A stretch of DNA of 64,000 bases from Bullera alba. Taxonomy: Eukaryota; Basidiomycota; Tremellomycetes; Tremellales; Bulleraceae. Numbering within the stretch: the stretch's first letter is position 1; every line of letters begins with the position of its first letter. Of this stretch, positions 1 through 11,885 are shown one piece after another. Position numbers and translations under genes: made by a program. The notes beneath the pieces were generated by a model. The model saw nothing but the letters and a program-made list of their open reading frames with translations. It ran no database searches and was not told where the DNA came from. The stretch lies in the NCBI GenBank assembly GCA_001600095.1, contig BCIX01000001.1:2356001-2420000 (forward strand). Reading direction: 5' to 3'.

Positions 1-420
1 TACAGAAGATGAACGCACCATCTCGAAATCGTCGAGAGCTTCAACTCGCTCATCCACAGGTCTACTTTCATCACTTGCAATCTCCATCTTCTCTTTCATC
101 ACCACGCTATCACTCTTTCCCATGATCAGATCCAGCATCTCGGTCGTGAGGTCACTTCGCCTGTTTCCCCCTAGACCCGGCAGACTACCGGTACCCTCGA
201 CCGGTGTCGCTGGTCCAGGCGTTGATGCGGGAGAGACAGCATCGTCTGTTTGGGAGGTACGGTATAACGGATCAGAAGGGTGAAGGGCGGATGACCCAGC
301 AGAGGGGTTGGTGGTGGGGTTGAAACGAAGAGCAAGTTGCTCATTTTGTGCGGATTGAGCTGGATCTGGGGCTGTCGAGTTGGCGATAGACCATCGGAGG
401 AGCTCGTTGAGGTCGGGCAT
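1..420 (-). CDS. FES1: Hsp70 nucleotide exchange factor Fes1, N-terminal part
   Basis: The protein opens [16 protein letters not shown], the hallmark start of fungal Fes1, the cytosolic armadillo-type exchange factor that releases ADP from Hsp70 and helps send misfolded proteins for degradation. A Gly/Pro/Ser-rich linker follows, as is usual before the armadillo repeats, and then the start of the helical region (residues after about 95: [15 protein letters not shown], later VEALDDFEM). A 5' splice site (GTGCGT) falls right after DDFEM at about position 18, so the exon is 19-420 and the rest of the gene lies beyond the left edge. The start is the first ATG of the open frame. An array of heat-shock-element-like repeats lies 160-210 bp upstream. 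The family call is firm; the missing C-terminal half cannot be checked. Confidence 0.88.
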   Translation of the reverse strand, partial: MPDLNELLRWSIANSTAPDPAQSAQNEQLALRFNPTTNPSAGSSALHPSDPLYRTSQTDDAVSPASTPGPATPVEGTGSLPGLGGNRRSDLTTEMLDLIMGKSDSVVMKEKMEIASDESRPVDERVEALDDFEMVRSSSV

Positions 421-846
421 TCTAGGGTAAAAGTTCTGTGATGAAACGAAGATTCGTTTTTGGATAGGTATACCACAGGCAGCGGGTGTTGGGTTGCAAA
501 CTGAATAGTAGGAGAGTACAAGTAGCTGAGTTGAGCTCTGCTACACCACCTCAGAGCTGTCTGATGATCGCGGACGTTTGAACTTTCTGAGTGGCAAATT
601 GAACGGAACACTCGAGAACGTTCCGGCGGAACCCAAGCAGAAGCAGCAAAACGGAGGTCACCGTGGGAACTCCAGGCTGTTAGGTGGGTGGAGAATTTAG
701 CTTAGGTCCGTTTACACCGGTCGGATTTCCATCGCTGTGACGTCTGGGCTGGTTACAGGTCTTGCTAGAGTAGTCTGAAGATACCGAAGATTTTGCCTGT
801 GTATACATACTCACAGTAGCAGATCCTCCGCCTAATCTCAGCAGCG
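421..846. other. Divergent intergenic region, FES1 / P5B ATPase
   Basis: The start codons of FES1 (minus) and the P5B ATPase (plus) face away from each other across 426 bp, so this is a shared promoter region. I see no convincing ORF in it. Its one clear feature is the GAA/TTC pentamer cluster described separately. Confidence 0.7.
580..631. promoter_or_regulatory. Heat-shock-element array upstream of FES1
   Basis: Two perfect GAAnnTTC pairs occur, at 580-587 and 616-623. Further GAA units sit at 601 and 606. The units at 601, 606, 616 and 621 share one 5-bp register, the spacing heat shock factor trimers need; another GAA at 629 is out of register. Fes1 belongs to the Hsp70 system, whose genes are classic HSF1 targets in yeast, so control of FES1 is the natural reading. 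The array could also act on the divergent ATPase gene. Binding is inferred from motif and spacing only. Confidence 0.6.
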
Positions 847-3800
847 ATGCCAGACCCGCCGTCTCCGACGAGGTCGACGATCCTGTCAGCCATCTCAGCT
901 TCAAGGCCGAACGCGCCAGATGAACATCATCCCATGCCATCCGGTTCGGCTCCGGTCGGTGCAGAGCAACGCGAGTCGGCGAGGTATCATGATTACACGG
1001 AGAATGCGCCCCAAGCCGTGGTGGATGCGATTGCTATAGAAAGGGCAAGAGAGGAAAAGGAGGCGCCACCAGATATGATGGTCGGCAGTTTCCAATCCTG
1101 GGCAGGCAACGAGGGTGAGTATCTTTTATAGTTTGTGTCTGGTACGTCAAGCTGAATCGAGTGATAAGATGGCGGTATCATACCGTCCTCAATCACCAGG
1201 ACGCCTCTCCGACCTGGATCAAGGCGAGCGTCTATCGCGTCAAGACGGTCAGGATCATACGGTGCAAGACCCTCAGGAACGTTTGGACGTGCAAGCTCGT
1301 CTCAAGTCGACCTCCTGCTTTCACCCTCGTCTGGTGTATTTGTCGCGGATTCAGATGACGACATGCCTGGTCCAAGCTACCGCCAAGGTGGGGCCGGTCG
1401 GGCGAGCGGATCCTTCCAAAGAGACGGATCGCCCTCGGTACCTGCGCCTCGGAGAAGGGACTCGCGGCGGCGAAGTAGAGTCGCCTCTAACGCTCGAGAT
1501 CAAGGACAAGGGTATTTCGGATACAGACCGGACCACGGGCCGTCAGCATCGGAGAATGGAAGTCCAGAGAATCTCATTTCACCAATTGCGACCAGTCCTC
1601 AGAGAGCGTCGACGACTCTGGCCAAAATCGCTTCGTATATCGGTTTCAACCGGCACGATGATGACGAAGACGCGTTGCCCACTCACAACGGAACGCCATA
1701 CGATCGCAGAAGATCGAGAGGATCTTTTGACTCGTCAAGGGGATCGATACCCGGTTCGCCATCCATCAGCTCGGAGGAGAATTGGGGATATGAGGATGAC
1801 GATGATGACTATTCCGAGCGGGCATCTGGAGAGGAAGGTTACAGCTCGTCTCTCGCCGACGATACCTCTTTGCCTCCACAATCGCGTCCACAGTCACCCC
1901 ATCTGCCTCTGATACCGAATGGGACGGATGCAGTCTTCGGTGGAGACCCATCGAGAGGAGATGACGAGGTCAAGGATTTCGCAAGTATTTCAATCCCGTC
2001 GAAGCAAACAATCCTCCTTCCCGATGAGGATCTATCTATCAGATTCACTGGTTACAGGACAGACCCCTTGCGGAATGCCTTATGGTGGGCTGGCTGTATC
2101 GTAACGGCGGGTGGGCTTGGATTGGTGGGAAGATGGATCCCGTCAACGTGGGTCAAGTTCTGCGGCAAGGAAACATCGTTCGAAGATGCCAGGGAGGGAA
2201 GCTGGCTGGTGGTCGAGGTGAGTAAGAAAGGTCTGGAGGTTTGAGCCAGTTGTTGACAATCTTGGATAGACACCGTACGGCGATCTTCACATCGTTCCAC
2301 TACAGGTAGTGCCTTACCCTTATCCTCTCTCTACTGTGTTCCCTCAATCGATACCTGTCTTGCCTGGCACTCGAGAGCCGTCTATACGAGGAAAGATGCC
2401 CGCGGCTTCCAACTCGACTGTCCCGCCAAATTCGCACGTTCTTGACGGCGAACCAGAAGGAGGCGTGGGCTCGGCAAAGGATTTGACGCAAGATGTAGAG
2501 CAAGGAAAGACGACCTGGGAGGAGACGATGGGATTCTTGAAGATCATGGAATACCGATACACTCGATTCGCGCTGGAACCTACTACGGGCAGATGGGCAA
2601 TGATCAGAGACTGGCGTGATCCTCGATGGACATCAGCTAGGGCTGTGGCTCAAGGTCTGGACGATCAGGTTCGGGTCCAGCGGCGCGTTCTCATGGGAGA
2701 TAATATCATCGATATCGCTAGCAAGTCTATTTTTGGCTTGTTGATCGACGAGGTGAGTAAGAGCAGCAGTATCGGTTGTTCCTACTGACCGCCTTCCAGG
2801 TTCTCCACCCATTCTATGTTTTCCAGATCGCCTCCATCCTACTCTGGTCTATCGACGATTACTACTACTACGCCTTTGCAATCGCTCTGATCAGTATCAC
2901 TAGTATCATGTCCACTCTGATCGAGACAAAGCGGACTATCGAGAGGATGAGGGAGATGTCCAGGTTCCATGCTGATGTCAAAATCTTGGTGGACGGGGAT
3001 TGTGAGTGGACAGACTGTATCACAAGCCTAGATACTGACTCCAATCAGGGATCACGCGGGATTGCGCCGAAATGGTCCCGGGGGACATTTTCGACGCTTC
3101 CGACTCTGATCTATCGGTCTTCCCTTGCGACGCGGTCCTGCTCAGTGGAGACGCCATAGTCAACGAGTCGATGCTCACGGGAGAATCCGTCCCAGTCTCC
3201 AAAGTGCCCATCAAGGACGAGAGCCTCAAGATCATGTCAAGAGAAGCCAAACAAGGCAGCTCGGAGGTCGACAGCGAGTTGGCCAAACATTACTTGTTCT
3301 CCGGGACGAAGATCATCCGGGTACGAGCCGGTGCTAGGCCACCTTGGGCGCCGAAGAGCGAAGAGCCCGTCGCGCTGGCAATGGTCACTCGAACTGGCTT
3401 CAACACAACCAAGGGTGCTTTGGTCAGGTCTATGTTGTTCCCGAAGCCCATGGGGTTCAAGTTCTAGTGAGTGACCCGACTTGCCAGGGTGATAGCAGTC
3501 ACTGATGAATTTTAGCCGGGATTCTATGAACTTCATTGGCGTCCTCGCGATCATTGCAGGTCTCGGCTTTGCTGTCTCTGCTGTCCAGTTCATCCGTATT
3601 GGTGTGAGTCGAGTCACTTTGCTTCTGAGTAGCTTCCACTAATTATGACAGATTGCGTGGCACACCATCCTCGTTCGAGCTCTCGATCTCATCACTATCG
3701 TTGTCCCACCTGCTCTTCCTGCAACCTTGACCATCGGTACCACGTTCGCTATCGAGCGGCTGCGGAAGAACAACATCTTCTGTATCTCCCCGAACCGTGT

Positions 3801-6292
3801 CAACATCGGTGGAAAGATCAATGTCATTTGCTTCGACAAAACAGGTACTCTCACCGAAGAGGGTCTAGACGTCTTGGGTGTGAGGACCATCGACAAGCAC
3901 GACAAGCGATTTTCAGAACTGCACTCGGACGTCGCCGATGTTTCCACCCAAGGTGGCATGAACGGAAAGACACCTCTACTCTACGCACTCGCTACCTGTC
4001 ATGCCCTGCGACTCATCAATGGGGAGATTGTTGGAGATCCATTGGATATCAAGATGTTCGAGTACACCGGCTGGACATTGGACGAAGGACAATCCCGAGC
4101 TGTCACCGCGAAAGGCGGATCCGGAGGAGAGCGACCACAAGCACTTGTGCAAACCGTTGTCAGACCCCCTGGTACCGATAGGTGGAGAATGGAGGACGCC
4201 ATGAAGTCAGGATCAAAGCATGCCCACTTCCTCGAACTTGGTGTTATCAGGACTTTTGACTTTGTCTCCGCTCTGAGGCGGATGAGTGTCATTGTCAAGA
4301 GGTTGAAATCGACCAGTATGGAGATTTACGTCAAAGGCGCGCCCGAAGTCATGCCAGACATCTGTGATCCAGCGTCTTGTGAGTGTCGTAGTCTTATTCA
4401 AGCGGATTGGGAGCTGACACGGTATACAGTCCCAATCGATTACGAGGATATGCTGTCGTACTACACCCGAAACGGCTTCCGAGTCATAGCCATTGCCGGG
4501 AAATCGATCGAGGGCATGACTTGGCTCAAAGCACAGCGAATGAGACGGTGAGTACAGTAACATCAGCTGCCCTTTGTGTGCTGAGGTCATAGCTGACACG
4601 TCGATTGCAGAGAGGTCGCCGAATCCGATTTGCAATTCCTAGGGTTTATCGTCTTCGAGAACAAGCTCAAACCGGGTACAGCGCCAAATATCCATACTCT
4701 GCGAGCGGCCCACCTGGCCTGCCGTATGGTCACTGGAGACAACGTCAGGACGGCCATTAGCGTCGCTAGAGAATGTGGTCTGGTGTCTCACTCTGCGAGC
4801 GTTTACATCCCCAGCTTTTTACCTGGGTCCGGGAACGGAGAGACCGCTCGATTGGATTGGTCGAGTGTCGATGACGAATCGTCCAAGCTGGACGAGTACA
4901 CCTTGAAGCCGATCATCGAGCAAACAGATGGAATGGCATTTGATGTCGGAGAGATGGAGATGAGCGATTACCAATTAGCTGTCACAGGAGACGTGTTCAA
5001 GTGGATGCTGGACTACGCCGAGTTGGAGACAATGGAAAGGGTAAGTCGAGCTTGGTCGAGGGATGCGGCCACAGACTGACGGTCTCCCAGATGCTCACCA
5101 AGGGAGTTATTTTCGCTCGAATGTCTCCGGACGAGAAGGCCGAGTTGGTGGAGCGACTACAGGCTATGGGCTACACGGTCGGATTCTGCGGAGACGGTGC
5201 CAATGACTGCGGTGCTCTCAAAGCCGCCGATGTTGGAGTCAGTCTGTCCGAGGCTGAAGCGTCTGTTGCTGCGCCTTTCACCAGTCGATCGCCCGATATC
5301 TCGTGTATGGTGGATATCATCAAAGAGGGTCGTGCGGCTCTGGTCACGAGTTTCAGTTGCTTCAAGTACATGGCCTTGTACTCAATGATTCAGTTCACCA
5401 CCGTGACTCTGGTGAGTTCTCCGAGTCGGTTCCAGGTTTCTCTGCTGACCTGTCCCAGCTGTACTCTTTCGCCTCGAGTCTCGGTGACTTCCAGTGAGTG
5501 TCAGCGTGCATATGAAGATTGATCGACTAGGCTGAGCTGACCCGGTTCAGATTCCTGTATATCGATCTCTTCGTCATTATTCCGATCGCCGTCGCCAGTG
5601 AGTGTCGGAGGACTTCACGACCTGCAACTTTGACTGACTGGAGAATGCAGTGGGACGAACTTTGCCATACCCCAAAATCCACCACAAACGGCCGACAGCC
5701 AGTCTTGTCTCGCCGAAGGTTCTCACCAGTATTATCGGTCAGATTGTGATCAACGCCGCGGTCCAGATTTTCGTGTTCATCTGGGTCAGACGCCAGCCTT
5801 GGTACACCTCTCCAGATGTTGACAGCGACAAGCTCGAAACTTTCAACTACGAGAATTCAGCTCTGTTCTTGATCTCGTGCTTCCAATATATCCTAGTCGC
5901 AGGTGTCTTTAGTGTAGGGCCTCCTTATCGAAAGCCACTATACACCAATAGTACGTAAAGGTTACTCGACGCCGGCAATGATTCGCTAACTGAATTTTCC
6001 TTTAGTCTCTCTCGTCGCCTGCTTGATCGGTCTGGGTGGTTTCAGCACATACGTCCTTCTGGGACCTGCACACTCGATAGCCTTGTTCCTGGACATCATC
6101 GACTTTACGTTCCAATTCAAGCTCGAGCTATTGACAATTGCCATCATCAACATTGTGGCATGTTTCGCTTTCGAGCGTTACGGCGAGAAACCTATCGGAA
6201 GGGCAATCTTCAACATTAGGCGGTATTTCCGAACCAGAAAGAACAAGAAGGACCGACACCACTACAAGGCAGTCGACGCCACACCCCGATAG
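847..6292 (+). CDS. YPK9: P5B-type transport ATPase (YPK9/ATP13A2 family)
   Basis: This is a vacuolar/endolysosomal P5B ATPase of roughly 1,590 residues over about 14 exons. Relatives (yeast Ypk9, human ATP13A2) protect against metals and export polyamines from the vacuole or lysosome. Visible motifs in order: a low-complexity N-terminus, a hydrophobic patch near 2080-2145, the actuator motif LTGES (about 3175), the P5B signature PPALP in membrane helix 4 (about 3705), the phosphorylation site DKTGTLT (about 3835), KGAPE in the nucleotide domain (about 4335), TGDN (about 4735) and [16 protein letters not shown] (about 5190), then C-terminal membrane helices. P5A pumps carry PPELP instead. Introns are short and phase-consistent, for example 1115-1168, 2218-2269, 2753-2799 and 3002-3048. 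The start at 847 is the first in-frame ATG; the extreme N-terminus is least certain. Confidence 0.92.
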
Positions 6293-6711
6293 ATCGCTCC
6301 GACTGCACATTAGATGGGAGACGGATGCATTTGTTACGGTGACGGACCTTTGAGCGGTGTTTCGAAAGGAAGTTGGAGGTTGTGCGTTTTACAGGGGTCC
6401 AAAGGAACCGAAGATGCCTTTGCCAGTACATCATTGGCCAGCCGGAGCCAAAGGACGACGGGGGTCAGTTCTGACTATCAGGGGCTAGGTATAGACTGCT
6501 CCTGAACCGTTTTGACGGCCTTTGACGCTTGAAGCTGATGTTCTTCTGAGATGGGTACTGATTTTACAAACCGCTTCTCGTCGTGGCCAACAACTCTCCG
6601 TCCACATACTTGCAAAAGCGGAGCACCATCGCTGGACGACTCTATAGCATCATAAACTTCGACCCGCTTCATCTGAAAACAACTCAAGCCTAAACCGACC
6701 AATCGGCCAGT
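6293..6711. other. Intergenic region downstream of the P5B ATPase
   Basis: These 419 bp lie between two genes on the plus strand and hold the 3' end of the ATPase transcript and the promoter of the next gene. Only short ORFs of shadow type occur; I see no RNA gene or repeat. Confidence 0.5.
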
Positions 6712-7928
6712 ATGCCGTGAGTACCGACTAATTATCCATTGCGAAAGGGATGCTCATTGCGTGTTCAGGCGCAACTACACCATCGACGACTCGCAATGGT
6801 CCACCCCGCCTCTGACCCTTTCTGCCGGATGGAACATGCTTAGGTTGGGCGGTTCCAACGAATACATCGACGAACAGAGCACGAGTCTTATGACACCGCT
6901 TTTGCCCAACTTCTGGAATCAGAGCGTCAGCTGGACCACCACTGCAGATGCGTCCACCACCCTGAACTTCATCGGTAGGTTCGCATCGACAGCTTCGCTG
7001 GAGGCTGCCGCTGACAATCGGATAGGCACTGATATCTGGGCGTATGGCATGGCTGGGCCGGAACAAGGCGCTTATAAGGCCGTTCTCGATGGCAAGGAGA
7101 TCGGGAAATACACTGCCAATACCCCAAAAGCGAATTACAACAGTCTTCTCTTCGCCGCACACGAGCTCCAAGATGGGATCGTTCACAGACTCCAGTTGGT
7201 CAACGATCAAGCCGGGGCAAGTCTCGCCTTCGACATGGCTCTGATCACTACATCGACGGAGGATATCAGGTGGGTCGATAGCTTCCTTTCCCAATCCTGC
7301 TAGCCCCTGTTTGGGCTTTACCTCCTAAATTTGCCTCCTGATGATGGATGACAAGTAAGGGAGGCGATGGCTGACTAATCGTAGTCTACCTCCCATCGTG
7401 CCCTCTCAAACCTCTGCCACCGCCTCTACCGCCTCGGCAGCCCCCGGGAGCAGTATCCTTCCTGCCGACGATACTGGCAGCTTGTTCAACCATACCAGCG
7501 GCGGGCTGGAGGGTATTGCCCAAGCGGCCGGTGTTCCACCTAATCTCATCCCGACTCAGTACACCAAAGAACAGCTATCGCTCCTACATACCAAATACGA
7601 GTTTCACTGGAACGGCGCCGCCTATTTCGTTGTAGTGTTTTCTTGCATCGTCTCGGCACTGTTTGTCGCTTTGGTCATTCGGATGATCGCTCAGTCGCTT
7701 TCAGAGCGCAAGAAGAGAGCCAGGAGGGCAAGAGATGGCGAGAGCTACTTGATCACAGGAAAGCGGCCCCGTCCGACGACTCGGATTGTGGAAGCATTAA
7801 AGGGGAAGAAAATCTCCAACCCAATGCCGAGCGAGAATGGCCACAGCGTCAGGACGGGCACGGACAGGAGAGACTCGGAGGGCACTGGGGCCACCTATAT
7901 CGACAACGACGTGGCCAAGGGGTGGTGA
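6712..7928 (+). CDS. Single-pass membrane protein with lectin-like ectodomain, unknown function
   Basis: I do not recognise a named family. ATG-CC at 6712 is followed by an intron (GTGAGT to TTCAG, 6717-6768), giving MPRNYTIDDSQWS. The first about 170 residues look like a beta-rich extracellular domain of the galactose-binding-like type often seen in basidiomycete membrane proteins (NFIGTDIWAYGMAG, VLDGKEIGKYTANT, NYNSLLFAAHEL). A Ser/Thr/Ala-rich linker follows (about 7395-7470), then one membrane segment (AAYFVVVFSCIVSALFVALV, about 7618-7677) and a basic cytoplasmic tail with KKRARRARDG. Other introns are 6975-7025 (51 nt, open in frame) and about 7270-7384. There is no obvious signal peptide; the membrane segment may act as signal anchor. 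The domain assignment is by appearance only. Confidence 0.7.
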
Positions 7929-8200
7929 GGGATGTCCGACTGCTGTATGTACCCCTCTCATCTCGTACGTGTTCGAGCGGCTTTGAGTATTATCATAATG
8001 TGCGTATGGAGTGATAATCTGGTATGTGGATTCATAGGGACTGCTAGCACTGCATGATCATGTGTGAAGTACTGTACTGAGTAGATGTACTCGAATTGCG
8101 AATGTTATATCCAGCCCCAGTAACTCCACCCTGCAGTGGTCGTCATGAAGCATCGCCACAACCGTATTCTTCCGTCTGTCTCCTGTTCATACCTCGACAC

Positions 8201-10786
8201 TCACTTCGCCTCCCATTCTGGGATCAAAGGGTCGGACGTTGTCGTATCGTAACCCGGCGAACTGCGTGGCATGGGTCGTTTGTGTCCGTTCGCATATCGC
8301 ACATCCGATGGAGGTGGAGAGGAGGAGTAAGGTCCCTGGACTTCACCCTGCGCTTCTGCCATGATTCGATTATAGCGCTTCTACGATGATCTCAGCATGG
8401 CTCGCGGAGCTTATATCATCGTTGAGTACTTACGATGATCTCATGCCCCACGATTGGGCCAAACTCGCTCAGACGCTGCTCAGGGGTCATGCCTTCCCGG
8501 AAGCTTTCCAGGCTCTCACATCTGTGTTGGATCAGAAGGACAGTCAGAGTATTGAGACCCATCTCCGCGACTGCCTGTCTGCATTCGGCGTCCTGGTATC
8601 AGAGTCAGCACATGGATTTCGTTCCCGGACCCCAGCGGTAGATGTAACGGGGATCACTGGACGCACCGGTTCAAACGTCAACCAGAATCGTTCGTAAAAC
8701 GCATGCGTTGCCGTTTCTTCTCCTCGCTCGTCTCCCCATATCTTCTTCCATTCCTTCATCGATCGAGCGTATCGCTCGTGGTGCAAAGCGTTGAGCACCT
8801 CGCATACCTCCCGAGCACCATTCAAGGCGAAAACATAGCGGACTTTGCCTATAACCTCATCTTCGCCCACTATAGCTGCGGTAGACATCGCCCTACGAAA
8901 CGCCGGAAGGTTCTTGGCGATCTCAGCTGTGATGGGGTTTTGCGCTTGCTCATAACCGTTCTTGAGAGTTGCAGCGCTGTAATTGACAACCTCTATCACG
9001 ACGATGACCGTCTTGAAGTATCGAGCAGCCATCTTGATGCGTTGGATCAGATCTTCGTGTGTGTCTTGGGATTCAAATTGCTGGATCTTGATGAAGACAG
9101 CGGCAGTGAAGGGGTCCATCATAAGATCGACTTGCTCAACGCCCTCCATCGGCTGCGGGTCGAAAGAAGCATCCTTGAGTGCTTTCATCAGGGGTTTGAA
9201 GGTCTGGAGGTCCTCGCTGACCAGGACTTGGGATCGGTCTTGAAGGGTTTCGGCGGTGCATTGACCTATTGCGTTGTTATACCAGTGCGGGTTTTTGAGG
9301 ACCTTGTTCTGCCGCCACGCTTGAGATACCAATGGGCGTGCTTGTGTTGGGACGCCTTGAGTGGTGTCACTGCCGGATGTTGGGATACCCTTTAGGTCGT
9401 AGAAGAGTGCTTCTTCGACTTTGATATCGCTCTTGTTTGGAAGACTGGCAGTCGCTGCAGCTGAAGCCACATGAGCAGCTTTGCGACCGATGACCTCGGC
9501 TAGATCCTTGCCGGTCGGTATGGAAGAAGCTAGCACCTTCTGTCGCTTGGCCGATGGTACTGATTCCGATGGCGTAGCTCCGATCTGTGCTACGACTGAA
9601 GGTCCTACTCGGTTGGACGGTGATCTACCATTTGAAGTCATGGAGATGTCAAACTCAGCGTGGAGGCGCTTGGCAGTGTGGGGTATTGGTGGGGCCTGTT
9701 GCGTAGAGGGGGCAAATGAGGAAGACGCTGAAGGATTCGAGTCTTGATGTAGGATCGGCTGAGCTTGATGAAGGTTCGGCTGACTCGCGCCAGACTGCCT
9801 TGAGCTTTCTCTGTAGGCATTGTGCGAAGGTGTGGTGAGCGAATGGCTGGACGAGTCAGTTCCATCTGATGGGCGTACCGGTATCAACCCTCACCCATGC
9901 TTTGGCTGTAGTTTCTGTGTCAGCTATACAGTACGTTCAATTCACATTCTCTGGCTCAAGAACTCACTTCATCATAGTTTCTCGAGCTTGGACTGATACC
10001 CTGTCGGAGGCTGGTAGCTGGCGCGTCCGTAACTCGCGACGTAGTAGGTAATCTTCCGGGTTTACGATCATCCAGCCCTGGATATGACTGGACAGAGTTG
10101 TAAGCGAGGTTCTGGACGGGTCCAGCTTGTCCAGCTGGAGGGAGTGGCTGTCCCTGCATTGGCCTTTGCTCGAGCTTGACTGGTCGCTGAGCACGCTGAG
10201 TGTCGAGGAATGGCTGATGAGAATGATTGGTGTAGCTCCTCTCAGCCACTCCGTTACGATATGTCGGGTTCGCATGGCTGCGATTGGCCGTGGGTGCATG
10301 ATCTTCCGTAGGCCTGAAAATGGTTAGAATGGACGATTTCGCGTGTATGGTCGTCACTCACGGTATCACCTCGTACTTCCATGCCATGATCGGCGTCGCT
10401 ATTGGCAGATCAGAAGTGACCGTTCACAACCAATCCGTGAATACACCTACCTGGCCCGGCGGGCCTGAACATGGCCTTTCCAGCTGCTGTATACCTTCGA
10501 AGGAGGTAACTGTCATCCGGAACGGGGGAATGGTTCAACTTGCAGTCATCTAACACATAACACATGATGTCAGCGCGCTCCGTTCACACAAGGCCGCTCC
10601 GCTGTTCCCACCGATCACACTGAAGCTCTCCAAGGCGAGTAGATCCCGGTGAACCTCTCCCTGAGCCTGAGCCTGAGCCTGAGATAAATGTCCCCGCAGA
10701 AGCCCGATCACAGGTCCTGCCTCCAAGGATAGCTCATCTTGCATGTCATTGATCCTGACCTTGTTCCTGCCTTCGTCGGTGCGCAT
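8201..10786 (-). CDS. Divergent ERCC1/XPF-superfamily protein (ERCC1/SPO16/SHOC1-like)
   Basis: At least eight exons assemble in phase. Exons read include 8201-8380, 8434-8592, 8667-9846 and an 11-nt microexon at 9895-9905; ATG is at 10786. The N-terminal about 130 residues are compact and unrecognised, and a Pro/Gln/Ser-rich linker follows. The C-terminal part resembles the ERCC1 central domain plus a helix-hairpin-helix tail: FTAAVFIKIQQFESQDTHED, then RYFKTVIVVIEV, then VRYVFALNGAREVCEVLNAL, then WLTFEPDAECRQAVAEMG to GPIVGHEIIKRYN. The nuclease motif of XPF/MUS81 (GDxnERKx3D) is absent, as in ERCC1, SPO16 and ZIP2/SHOC1, so a structural DNA-binding role in repair or meiotic crossover control is inferred. 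Which branch it belongs to cannot be told here. The last exon ends SDPLIPEWEAK. Confidence 0.6.
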
Positions 10787-10835
10787 GATGGTGGGGTGAG
10801 AAGTCTTGAGCTCCTGGAGAGAAAGAGGGTATATT

Positions 10836-11885
10836 TCAAAACGTGGTATAGGAGCGCGTGGTCTGACCTCGAATGAGCCGAGTGAAGAGAGGATGGTCTT
10901 TGTTCACGATCAGCTTATCTCTTCCTTCCTTTCGTTCAAGAAGTGTAAGAAACTTACTTCGACTAGCCTCTGGTCCTCGGCGGCCCATCGATCGAATATA
11001 GCATTTGCGACACTTCCTTCGGTCCTCTTCGCAAAGACGGATCCGTCGCCAAAGCGCTCGGTGTAATACGCTTTTGCCTTGGCTTTCGACTCCTTGTCCC
11101 ATTTAGGTGGCCCCAATTTCCTATCGACACAGAGTCAGTATGCGGCACATGGAAGGTAGAGCGGGTCACACGTACAATACTTCATCTACGTTCAGCTTCG
11201 GTGTCTTCCATTTCGGAGTGGGAAGGTCGTCTAAGAAGTTGATCTTGCTTGCCTTGAGCTCTTGGAGGGACGAGGGAACGAAGGAAGGCTTCTTCGTCGA
11301 GACGGCTGGGGTCTCCAATATGGCTCTGCGGGACAGTAACGGTAGTGATGTTCCATTTGAGTCTGACCACGGTCCGTCTACCACACCATAAGTTGTTTTC
11401 CACGAGTGGTTCTGTGAGGTTGACCTACCGACGGCTTGCTCCAGACATCGCTTGATGGGTGGATTCTTTCGGATCTCCTTGTCAAGCTTCACGTATGTGT
11501 TGAGAATGTTGAGAACGGCTTCCTGCTGAAATCTATCCTTGTACAGGGGACCGAGAACATCCAAGGAGGTTGGATGAAATTTGTTTGGAGTCAGGAGGGA
11601 GTGTAATTGGTTCTCGACATCATGCTCGTCTTCATCCTTGATCGGCAGCGGCAGCAGAACGTCTCGTAAGAGCTAGCGTCAAATGTCAGCATGTCACTGC
11701 CCCGGTCTCATGGCAGCGGAGCTGATCAGTCTCTACTCCGGGAGTGTAAGTACTCTCAAATAAGAGCTTACTTTGGAGGTAGTCTCTTCCACCCAATTAT
11801 TATAGGGCGCACTGATGTCCTCCACGACCCGAGTCCTCAGATGACCCTTCTTAGCTGCCGGATGATGAGGCAGCGACTGGCTCAT
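10836..11885 (-). CDS. Conserved-looking hypothetical protein, about 260 residues
   Basis: I do not recognise the family. Five exons join in phase: MSQSLPHHPAAKKGHL to EETTSK, then LLRDVLLPLPIKDEDEHD through KRCLEQAV, then AILETPAVSTKKPSF to LNVDEVL, then KLGPPKWDKESKAKAKAYYT to AEDQRLVE, and finally a short exon ending RGQTTRSYTTF. Introns use GTAAGC, GTAGGT, GTACGT and GTAAGT donors. The last is only 44 nt if the acceptor GATAAG is right. No signal peptide or membrane segment is visible; the protein is helical and charged. The clean exon joining argues for a real gene. The downstream neighbour on the same strand, the ERCC1-like gene, starts 50 bp beyond its stop. Confidence 0.65.
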
